5,301 nt of DNA. It comes from Solirubrobacterales bacterium (GTDB taxonomy: Bacteria; Actinomycetota; Thermoleophilia; Solirubrobacterales; Solirubrobacteraceae). The DNA is taken from the NCBI GenBank assembly GCA_003151895.1, contig PLYX01000053.1, positions 1-5,301 of the forward strand, in the 5' to 3' direction. The notes beneath the pieces were generated by a model that did not search any database, had not been told where the DNA came from, and saw nothing but the letters and a program-made list of their open reading frames with translations. Within the stretch, counting starts at the first letter, position 1; each line of letters begins with the position of its first letter. This document shows, in pieces, positions 1 to 4,725 of this stretch. Made by a program: the position numbers and the translations under genes.

Positions 1-315
1 AAGTACTTCGCGATCCTGCCGGCGGTGTTCGTCGCGACGTACGCTGCCAGTCCGGGAGGTAAGGGGCCGCTGCACGTGCTCAACATCATGGATCTGGGCA
101 CCCCGCAGTCGGCGATCGTCTCAGCTGTGATCTTCAACGCGATCATCATCCCGCTGCTGATCCCGCTCTCCCTGAAGGGCGTGCGCTACCGGCCGATCGG
201 CGCCAGCGCGCTCTTGCGGCGCAACCTCTGGATCTACGGGCTCGGCGGGATCATCGCGCCGTTCATCGGCATCAAGCTGATCGACCTGATCATCCACAAC
301 CTGCTCGGCGCATGA
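1..315 (+). CDS. kdpB: Potassium-transporting ATPase ATP-binding subunit KdpB (C-terminal part)
   Basis: KdpB is the P-type ATPase subunit of the inner-membrane KdpFABC complex, which uses ATP to drive high-affinity K+ uptake through KdpA. Only the last 104 residues are present; the gene is open at the left window edge, so the phosphorylation (DKTGT) and nucleotide-binding domains lie outside. The visible part is the C-terminal membrane domain. It opens with KYFAILPAVF, where the lysine corresponds to the conserved D-x-x-K of transmembrane helix 5. It continues with LNIMDLGTPQSAIVSAVIFNA, LIPLSLKGVRY and LRRNLWIYGLGG, and ends in a last hydrophobic helix (IAPFIGIKLIDLIIHNLL). These blocks match KdpB nearly residue for residue, and the C-terminus has the family's normal length. 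The TGA stop overlaps the ATG of the next gene as ATGA, suggesting translational coupling. That next gene is not kdpC, which is unusual. Confidence 0.96.
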   Translation, partial: KYFAILPAVFVATYAASPGGKGPLHVLNIMDLGTPQSAIVSAVIFNAIIIPLLIPLSLKGVRYRPIGASALLRRNLWIYGLGGIIAPFIGIKLIDLIIHNLLGA

Positions 316-896
316 GTAACACGAACACCCTCACGCCAGCCCCTCTCGCCCCGATGAGCTCGCGCCACCCTCATCCACGAGTGGACTGGCTACTTGCGCG
401 ACTGCGGGCTCCATGGCTCGACCGGCAACTGGCCGCCGGCACCGCACCCTGGCGCTCCCCCGTGCACGCCGCCCGCGCGCGGCAGCTGACCGACGACCGC
501 ACACGCCGCACGCTCGCGCGCTCCCTCGAGCGCCTGGTCGAACAGGCCGAGACACCACGGCCACCCTTCAGGACCGCAGTCGTCCAGCCGTGCCGACCAC
601 AGGTACGCGAGGCACGGACCCTGATGCTCACGATCGCCCAACGCCTGCGCTCCAACGCGCCCGTGGGCGTCTGTGGCATTGCCCGCCTTCAAGCACTGCT
701 CTCAAACGGCGCCGGGCCCTGCTACGCCCCCAGCCACCCGAACGCGCTGATCACCGAACTGCAAGCAGTCGCGGACCTGAACCGCCCCGGGGCAGATCAG
801 GGGCTCCACGAAACCCGGGGCGGTTCAAAGCTCACGACTGAGCGATGCCTCGACGAGGCTACGTGCGGCGCCGCTCCGCGCGACATCGAGCAGTAG
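312..896 (+). CDS. Hypothetical protein, translationally coupled to kdpB, with altered C-terminus
   Basis: Function unknown. The 194-residue product is basic, soluble and probably cytoplasmic, with no signal peptide or membrane segment. The N-terminal 14 residues are Pro/Thr-rich and low in information. From about residue 24 it becomes a well-ordered helical protein (VDWLLARLRAPWLDRQLAAG, then Arg-rich helices, PRPPF, and LLSNGAGPCYAPS near residues 129-141). I recall similar small hypothetical proteins in Solirubrobacterales genomes, starting close to the DWLL block, so ATG 354 is a possible alternative start. ATG 312 is chosen because it overlaps the kdpB stop by 4 nt, a typical coupled arrangement. 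From about residue 156 the frame crosses the inverted repeat at 778-827, and the last ~38 residues look unrelated to the rest. The native 3' end was probably replaced by insertion-sequence debris. It occupies the place where kdpC is normally found but shows no KdpC features (no N-terminal membrane anchor). Confidence 0.65.
   Translation: MSNTNTLTPAPLAPMSSRHPHPRVDWLLARLRAPWLDRQLAAGTAPWRSPVHAARARQLTDDRTRRTLARSLERLVEQAETPRPPFRTAVVQPCRPQVREARTLMLTIAQRLRSNAPVGVCGIARLQALLSNGAGPCYAPSHPNALITELQAVADLNRPGADQGLHETRGGSKLTTERCLDEATCGAAPRDIEQ
778..827. repeat. Perfect 14-bp inverted repeat, probable insertion-sequence end remnant
   Basis: The left arm TGAACCGCCCCGGG (778-791) and the right arm CCCGGGGCGGTTCA (814-827) are exact reverse complements separated by 22 nt. 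Read on the minus strand, the right arm continues as CCGGGTTTCGTGGAGCCCC. From memory, this is the style of terminal sequence seen on IS elements of high-GC bacteria (ends beginning TGAACCGCCCCGG). Two such ends facing each other with only 22 nt between them suggest a residual or internally deleted element. A transcription terminator hairpin is the alternative, but there is no T-run on either side and it lies inside an open reading frame. The repeat is seen directly; the IS origin is inferred. Confidence 0.6.
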
Positions 897-917
897 TCCC
901 ACCAAGTCCACAGACTC

Positions 918-1106
918 TTGCTTCCAGTCTGGCGAAGCAGGTGTCTCGTCATCTCGGACCAGACGATCGAGTTGGCCGAGCACGGCAACCAGCAAGACGC
1001 CCTCGACGGCCTCGACCGGCTCTACAGCACTGGCCTCATCCACCGCATCGACGGCTTTGTGTTTGCCACCCGCGCGGCCCTTCGCCACCACGAGATCGCC
1101 GAGTAG
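918..1106 (+). CDS. Small winged-helix-like hypothetical protein, possibly N-terminally decayed
   Basis: A 62-residue product with a TTG start and no convincing ribosome-binding site. The C-terminal two thirds look genuine: a helix (QDALDGLDRLYSTGLI), then HRIDGFVFATRAALRHHEIAE. That is the recognition-helix-plus-wing pattern of small winged-helix proteins: a helix ending in GLI, a short beta turn with Arg and Asp, and a beta strand. The family is usually preceded by a longer N-terminal helical region. Here the first 15 residues are poor and the frame is the same as that of the 312-896 gene, separated from it by the single TAG at 894-896. Decay of the 5' end by the nearby IS-like debris is therefore plausible. 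The next ORF starts 2 nt later and carries a similar core, so the two appear to be tandem paralogues. DNA binding is inferred from shape only. Confidence 0.45.
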   Translation: MLPVWRSRCLVISDQTIELAEHGNQQDALDGLDRLYSTGLIHRIDGFVFATRAALRHHEIAE

Positions 1107-1108
1107 CG

Positions 1109-1252
1109 ATGGACCTCAACGAGCACCATCAGTGCGCGGCGCCCAGGCGACTCGAGCACAGCCCGATCGCCGTCTCCGAAGCCCTCAACGCCCTCCAAGA
1201 CGTCGGGCTGATCGACCGCATCGACGCCTTCGTCCGCATCGCGCCGCGCTGA
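1109..1252 (+). CDS. Very small protein paralogous to the preceding ORF
   Basis: A 47-residue product starting at ATG 1109, 2 nt after the previous stop. Its second half (VSEALNALQDVGLIDRIDAFVRI) aligns with the previous protein's LDGLDRLYSTGLIHRIDGFVF, keeping the helix, the GLI-x-RID turn and the following strand. It lacks the first protein's trailing ATRAALRHH segment. The stop overlaps the next gene's start as TGATG, so all three could be read from one message with coupled translation. The reading frame stays open upstream to 845, but the translation there is Arg/Pro-rich and is the out-of-frame shadow of the preceding ORF, so ATG 1109 is preferred. Function is unknown. It may be a small regulator, a decayed duplicate, or a leader that couples translation. 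Confidence 0.38.
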   Translation: MDLNEHHQCAAPRRLEHSPIAVSEALNALQDVGLIDRIDAFVRIAPR

Positions 1253-1884
1253 TGCCGCGGCCCACGCCCATAGCGATGGCCCTTCCCTCCGAGTGGTCGC
1301 ATACAGTGCCGCAGGTGATTGCCGCGGCCGACCAGACACGCCTGGTGACCACGCTTCAGCGGGACTGGGACCTCGAGGTTCAGTCCGAGCGGTTTCGCGA
1401 CATCTGCGCCGGTAAGGAGCGCGGGCATCGCATCGCCGACTACTCGGAGGAACAGACGGTCGGATTCATCAAACAGGACGCCTTTCCGATTGCGTTTGAG
1501 CATGGTCCAACTGGATTGCCGCGTGCCAGAAGCATGGGCGATATTTGGCTCCAGTCAGGCTCTCCTCGGATCTATAACCCGATCAACGTCAAGGCCGGTA
1601 TCGCCGGAGTAGGCGGCCAGCCCAATATGGTCTCTCTCGAGAAGCTGACTCAGGCAATCCTGGATCACATCATTGACTCCTATTGGTTACTTCTACTTCA
1701 CTTTACGATCAACGACGACGCGGGTGGCCCCAAGCGCGTCAGTTCACGAGCAGCTGGCAATGGAGAGGCAGCCGCAGCCTGGGCGAGTGTTCGGGGACAT
1801 TCCTTGAGTGCAACAGCCAACGCGAGGCGCGTGGGAGGGTCGGCTGATGAGGCCGCGTGTCATGGTTGCCGTCAGGCGGCGTAG
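1252..1884 (+). CDS. Restriction-endonuclease-like protein (PD-(D/E)XK type), decayed C-terminus
   Basis: The 210-residue product resembles type II restriction endonucleases. Residues 60-80 are helical and charged (RIADYSEEQT, then FIKQDAFPIAFEH). Residues 95-115 hold a likely nuclease core: GDIWL (Asp97) followed by NPINVKAG (Asn112, Lys114), matching D...(E/D/N)xK with Asn in the usual acidic position. Then come GGQPNMVSLEKL and IDSYWLLLLHF, a helix and hydrophobic strand that in my memory also follow this core in restriction enzymes. After residue 151 the sequence turns into Ala/Arg/Gly-rich text with no secondary-structure logic, suggesting a truncation or frameshift; neither other frame gives an obvious continuation. 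ATG 1252 overlaps the previous stop as TGATG. Bases 1490-1720 are visibly less GC-rich than their surroundings, consistent with transfer. No methyltransferase is visible, so activity is doubtful. The 3' end overlaps the antiporter gene by 13 bp. Confidence 0.55.
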   Translation: MPRPTPIAMALPSEWSHTVPQVIAAADQTRLVTTLQRDWDLEVQSERFRDICAGKERGHRIADYSEEQTVGFIKQDAFPIAFEHGPTGLPRARSMGDIWLQSGSPRIYNPINVKAGIAGVGGQPNMVSLEKLTQAILDHIIDSYWLLLLHFTINDDAGGPKRVSSRAAGNGEAAAAWASVRGHSLSATANARRVGGSADEAACHGCRQAA

Positions 1885-2960
1885 AAGAGGATGCCGATCA
1901 CGGCGTAGAGAGCGAGCAGCTGAACGCCCTCAAACCAGGTGGACTCGCCGTCGGATACGAGCGCTGTCGCGACCAGCCCGGCGGCGAGGAGCGCCGCGAT
2001 CTCATAGGCGTTGAAGACCATCGCCATTGGCGCCGGGCCGACCGCGAAGGAGAGCAGCACAAGCACGGGAGCTACGAAGAGGCCTATCTGTGCCGCGGAG
2101 CCGATCGCGATGTTGACAGCGAGGTCCATCTTGTTCTTGGCGGCGGCAACCACCGCAACGTAGTGCTCGGCGGCGTTACCGACGATCGCGACCACGAACG
2201 CGCCGACGAAGAATTGGGAGAGCCCGATGTCGCGCGAGGCGTGCTCGATGGAGCCCACGAGGATGTCGCTCATGAGCGCCACGATCGCGCCGGCGGCAGC
2301 GAGGGTCCCGACGGATCGGCGCAGCGACCAGATGCTCGCCTGGTCGTGCTCGTCGCTGGCGGGGTTGAACAGGTCGCGATGGGTTCTCAGCGAGAAGAAC
2401 AGCCCGGCTGCGTAGGTCGCGATCAACACGAGGGCGACCGCCACCGAGATCTGCTCGATGTCGCCTGCGAACACGCGGCGTACCTCGGTCACGCCCGGCA
2501 GGCTCGCGTGGTGGGCCAGCTCGAGGATCGAGGGCAACGCGAGTGCAACCATGGTGAGCAGCAGCATCCCGCTCTGTGTCTGCGCGGCGGTTCGATCGAA
2601 GGTTTGTCGGGTGCGTTTCCAGCCACCGGCGAGCATCGCCGCGCCCAGCACCAGCAGCGAGTTGCCGATGATCGAGCCGACCAGCGACGCCTTGACGACC
2701 TCCTGCAGCCCGTGCGCCAGGGCGAAGATCGCGATGATCAGCTCGGGTGCGTTGCCGAACGTGACGTTGACCAGACCGCCGATGCCCGGCCCCGACCGGG
2801 CGGCGAGCTGCTCGGTCGCCTCGCTCATCACCGCAGCGGTGGGCACGATCCCCAGAGCCGAGGTCGCGAACACCAGCGACGGAGAAGCGTTCGCCAGAGC
2901 GAGAGCGAGTGCGACGGGAATGAAGGCACCCAAGCCGTAGACGGGTCTCATCACGAGCAC
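1872..2960 (-). CDS. cax: Calcium/proton antiporter, CaxA/ChaA family
   Basis: An integral membrane exchanger of the Ca2+:cation antiporter (CaCA) superfamily, CAX branch. It exports cytoplasmic Ca2+ (possibly Na+ or K+ too) in exchange for H+. At 362 residues it is a normal bacterial length and looks complete. The product is about eleven hydrophobic helices in two homologous halves. Each half carries the signature alpha repeat: GNAPELI at about 69-75, within GGLVNVTFGNAPE, and GNAAEH at about 261-266, preceded by FVVAIV. The glutamates in these repeats line the ion path. The halves are joined by an acidic hydrophilic loop (NPASDEHDQ, 199-207). The frame has a TAG just upstream at 2964-2966, so the start must be GTG 2960, GTG 2954 or ATG 2951; the N-terminal helix is intact with any of them. 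The gene follows a KdpE-like regulator on the same strand after a gap of 94 nt. Confidence 0.95.
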   Translation of the reverse strand: MLVMRPVYGLGAFIPVALALALANASPSLVFATSALGIVPTAAVMSEATEQLAARSGPGIGGLVNVTFGNAPELIIAIFALAHGLQEVVKASLVGSIIGNSLLVLGAAMLAGGWKRTRQTFDRTAAQTQSGMLLLTMVALALPSILELAHHASLPGVTEVRRVFAGDIEQISVAVALVLIATYAAGLFFSLRTHRDLFNPASDEHDQASIWSLRRSVGTLAAAGAIVALMSDILVGSIEHASRDIGLSQFFVGAFVVAIVGNAAEHYVAVVAAAKNKMDLAVNIAIGSAAQIGLFVAPVLVLLSFAVGPAPMAMVFNAYEIAALLAAGLVATALVSDGESTWFEGVQLLALYAVIGILFYAA

Positions 2961-3054
2961 AGGCTATGGGGCCAGCCGGTGAGCACACTGAGATGCGCGG
3001 CCTCCGACGCGGCGACTGATCGCGGTATGCCTTCTCGGCGCACGTAGATCTGCG

Positions 3055-3570
3055 TCAGTCGCAGAACCGGTAGCCGACGCCGGCCTCCGTCAATACGTAG
3101 CGCCATCGTGTGGCATGGTCCTCGATCTTGCGGCGTAGGTTGGCGATGTGGGTGCGCAGGAGGGGCGTGTCGTCTGCGTAGGCGGGACCCCAGATCTCGG
3201 TGAGCAGCACTCGGCTTGTCATTGGCCGACCACGGTTGCGTGCGAGCGAGCAGAGCAGCTCGAACTCGATAGGGGTCAGGTTGACCTCCCTGCCGTTGTG
3301 GAGCACGCGATGCGCCGCGAAGTTGATCTCGAGTCCGTTGACCGTAAGGGTCACCTCCTCGCTGTTTGTAGTCACGCGGCGGAAGATCGCTCCGAGTCGC
3401 GCCAGCAGCTCGCGGGCGGCGAACGGCTTGGTGAGGTAGTCATCCGCCCCTGCCCGTAGTGCCTTTACCTTCTGCTCCTCTTCGTCGAGCGCCGAGAGCA
3501 CGATGATCGGCATCGTGCTCCACGACCGCAGCTCAGCGCAGAGGTCGACGCCGCTGCCGTCGGGGAGCAT
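3055..3570 (-). CDS. kdpE: KdpE-like OmpR-family response regulator, N-terminally truncated
   Basis: A two-component response regulator, of which about 200 codons of homology remain. ATG 3570 is the only in-frame start, but regulator sequence continues upstream to about 3655 (GYEAI, then PPDAAIIDLMLPDG). The phospho-acceptor Asp of IIDL is codon 3576-3574, so a protein started at 3570 lacks it. The Asp pair of the first strand is lost entirely. What remains: LRSWSTMPIIVLSA, the AGADDYLTKPF block with the conserved Lys, and an OmpR/PhoB winged-helix DNA-binding domain (LTPIEFELLCSL, LLTEIWGPAY, LRTHIANLRRKIE, TEAGVGYRF). The LRSW...PIIVLSA...KV.AL pattern and the C-terminus are closest to KdpE, which activates kdpFABC under K+ limitation or osmotic stress. 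No sensor kinase is visible. It probably cannot be phosphorylated; the DNA-binding domain could still fold if expressed. Confidence 0.85.
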   Translation of the reverse strand: MLPDGSGVDLCAELRSWSTMPIIVLSALDEEEQKVKALRAGADDYLTKPFAARELLARLGAIFRRVTTNSEEVTLTVNGLEINFAAHRVLHNGREVNLTPIEFELLCSLARNRGRPMTSRVLLTEIWGPAYADDTPLLRTHIANLRRKIEDHATRWRYVLTEAGVGYRFCD

Positions 3571-3974
3571 CAGGTCGATGATCGCCGCATCGGGCGGTTG
3601 GTGCGACGCGGCGTCTCGCGCCTCTGCGAGGGTGACTGTTGAGATCGCCTCATAGCCAGCACCGCTTCCGTCGCGGTATCAATCACCGAGACACCACCGT
3701 CGCCGACGACGTACGCGTACGCCCCGTCGGGCGTGATCGCGACGGCATTCGCGCCGTCGCTCACGGGAATCGTGGCCACGACCGTGTTGGTCGCGGTGTC
3801 GATCACCGAGACTCCGCTCCCGTCGGCGACATACACGAACGGCCTCGGCGGGCTCGTCGCAGCGAGCGCCGCGCCGGCACCCAGAACCGCCCAAGCGGCG
3901 ACGAGCACGCACACAACCGGCAGCCACAACCGGCGTGGATGCCACCCGGTGATCGGCCTGATCATGATGCCCAT
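3570..3974 (-). CDS. Secreted YVTN-type beta-propeller protein, C-terminally truncated chimera
   Basis: The first ~107 residues are the start of an exported beta-propeller repeat protein. After MGIMIRPITGWHPRRLW comes a hydrophobic core and an AxA-type cleavage site (GAALA before ATSPP), a standard signal peptide. Two propeller blades of about 40 residues follow: FVYVADGSGVSVIDTATNTV and ITPDGAYAYVV with GVSVIDTATEAV. These are the YVTN repeat pattern found in surface and periplasmic proteins of bacteria and archaea. A propeller normally needs six to eight blades, so this one is cut after less than two. The last 27 codons are out-of-frame KdpE sequence (Arg/Thr-rich). The frame is open to ATG 4043, but ATG 3974 is preferred because it has a strong ribosome-binding site and gives a normal signal peptide. 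The stop overlaps the truncated regulator's ATG as TGATG. Probably a non-functional pseudogene. Confidence 0.7.
   Translation of the reverse strand: MGIMIRPITGWHPRRLWLPVVCVLVAAWAVLGAGAALAATSPPRPFVYVADGSGVSVIDTATNTVVATIPVSDGANAVAITPDGAYAYVVGDGGVSVIDTATEAVLAMRRSQQSPSQRRETPRRTNRPMRRSST
3648..3664. other. Rearrangement junction fusing a beta-propeller gene to kdpE-like sequence
   Basis: On the minus strand, the beta-propeller frame reads VSVIDTATEAVLA down to base 3654. The regulator frame picks up recognisable homology at GYEAI from base 3657. The two homologies meet within GCTGGCTATGAG, in different frames, so the breakpoint lies at about 3653-3658, with perhaps GGC shared. A TGA at 3679-3681 closes the regulator frame just upstream, inside beta-propeller sequence, so no long regulator ORF crosses the join. 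The simplest explanation is a deletion or recombination that removed the 3' part of one gene and the first ~30 codons of the other. Confidence 0.75.
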
Positions 3975-3979
3975 CCTCG

Positions 3980-3988
3980 CCTTCCCCC
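3980..3988 (-). promoter_or_regulatory. Ribosome-binding site deciding the beta-propeller start
   Basis: GGGGGAAGG on the minus strand, 5 nt before ATG 3974. It supports this start over the in-frame ATG at 4043, which would place about 23 extra basic residues before the signal peptide. Confidence 0.6.
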
Positions 3989-4354
3989 TGTACGGGCCCT
4001 GAGACCAGCTTCGAGCCGCTCGGCGCGTCCGCGAGCGTATCATCTCTCACGAGCAGCGGGCACGACATCCACCAGCACGCGCCCAGGGACCAGGATGTAG
4101 TTCCCCACGAAGCGCCGCCGCGATGCGCCGAGCCGCCCCCTAATCCACAAGAGCGGCCCAGCGAGAGTGGCCCCTTCGGCCGAAAGCGAGCGTCTCGATG
4201 ATCGGGGGTCGGCGCTCTTCGGGACGAGCTCCGAGAGTCCCGTCCGCTCAAGGTCCGACTGCCGCATTCGCCGGCGACAGCAGGAGCGTCGTCTGCGGTC
4301 GCCGCGAGCCCGGCGGCGGCTGTGCGGCCGGCCCACTGCGGATGGTGAGAGCAG
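3989..4354. other. Stretch without a supportable gene
   Basis: About 366 bases upstream of the beta-propeller gene. Long frames are open here on both strands, but all give Arg/Ser/Pro-rich translations typical of non-coding high-GC DNA. A GATGATAC at 4045-4038 on the minus strand could be a -10-like box for the beta-propeller gene, but I find no matching -35. The plus-strand part around 4260-4340 encodes an Ala/Val-rich run (frame beginning at 4202) that may be a decayed signal peptide of the gene fragment that follows. Confidence 0.4.
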
Positions 4355-4574
4355 GTGCGGCCGGTGGGGTGGATCGGCTCCCTGCCGATTGCGCCGCCTG
4401 TGCATTCGGCGGCGGACAACGCACCAGACGGTGCTTTGAACTCGCTCCCGCCCTTCCCGAGCGGAAGCATCAACTGCCCCAGCGGGGTTGGAAACGAGAT
4501 AGTAATACTTCCGCTTAGGTACGGGCGAAACGTCGGGACCGTGGAGGTCGAACTTGATACGTGCTTCGAGGTCA
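4355..4574 (+). pseudogene. Remnant of a secreted-type hypothetical protein, cut by the IS element
   Basis: In this frame, from about 4424, the translation becomes protein-like: ALNSLPPFPSGSINCPSG, then alternating beta-strand text (NEIVILPLRYG, VGTVEVELDTCFEVMA). The NSLPPFP...CP...(strand)...V.V...C..V layout, with two cysteines about 40 residues apart, resembles small exported proteins or lipoproteins of unknown function in soil actinobacteria; this is recollection, not a search. The coding character stops at MA, at the inferred IS boundary (4575), after which the frame reads into the element. Upstream, the frame is blocked by a TGA near 4343, and no start or signal peptide can be joined without a frameshift. 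I therefore read this as a fragment of a broken gene; the true 5' limit is uncertain. Confidence 0.4.
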
Positions 4575-4600
4575 TGGCCGGCCCCCGCTTCTCGGTCCAC
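4575..4600 (+). repeat. Probable terminal inverted repeat of the IS3-family element
   Basis: Begins TGGCCGGCCCCCG and continues through CTTCTCGGTCCAC. Read outward from the transposase, it ends in GGGGGCCGGCCA, similar in form to the GGGGGCAGGTCA-type ends of IS3-family elements. The matching left end is not in the window, so this is an inference from pattern and position. Confidence 0.45.
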
Positions 4601-4649
4601 CGCGTGTGAGAGTTGGTGGATAGAAGTGACGGGAGAGTAGCTGGCGGTG

Positions 4650-4704
4650 CGGTCGGGTCGGGCGGAGCGGAGGCCGTAGGCCGTAGCGGAGCACGATCCG
4701 ACCG
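4650..4704. repeat. Imperfect dyad with internal 7-bp tandem repeat in the IS tail
   Basis: CGGTCGGGTCG (4650-4660) pairs with CGATCCGACCG (4694-4704) over 11 positions with one mismatch. The 33-nt loop contains two adjacent copies of AGGCCGT (4671-4684) and flanking GCGGAG repeats. It lies just downstream of the transposase stop, where it could form a structured 3' end. There is no T-run, so I do not call it a terminator. Confidence 0.4.
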
Positions 4705-4725
4705 GCGCGTCCCGTCGCTGGGTGG

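Noticed and set aside
413..841. Plus-strand open frame of 142 codons inside 312-896
   Set aside because: Arg/Pro/Thr-rich shadow; the 312 frame has ordered helices and the coupled start.
847..859. Short palindrome GCCTCGACGAGGC
   Set aside because: The arms leave only a 1-nt loop, so no stable hairpin; common by chance at this GC content.
845..1108. N-terminal extension of the 1109-1252 ORF
   Set aside because: The translation is Arg/Pro/His-rich and is the shifted reading of the 918-1106 ORF; ATG 1109 directly after the previous stop is more plausible.
2176..2988. Minus-strand open frame of 270 codons overlapping the antiporter
   Set aside because: Arg-rich shadow on the same strand as the antiporter but in another frame; no motif.
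1857..3047. Plus-strand open frame of 396 codons
   Set aside because: It is antisense to the clearly real antiporter gene, and its translation is Asp/Arg/Gln/His-rich with no domain, as expected for a shadow frame in high-GC DNA.
2961..3054. Promoter or terminator between the regulator and the antiporter
   Set aside because: Only weak GC-rich imperfect dyads and no T-run or clear -35/-10 pair; not enough to call.
3679..4575. Minus-strand open frame of 298 codons
   Set aside because: Its 3' part is an out-of-frame reading of the beta-propeller gene (Arg-rich), and its 5' part is Ser/Thr/Arg-rich without pattern. The plus strand is more protein-like at 4424-4574.
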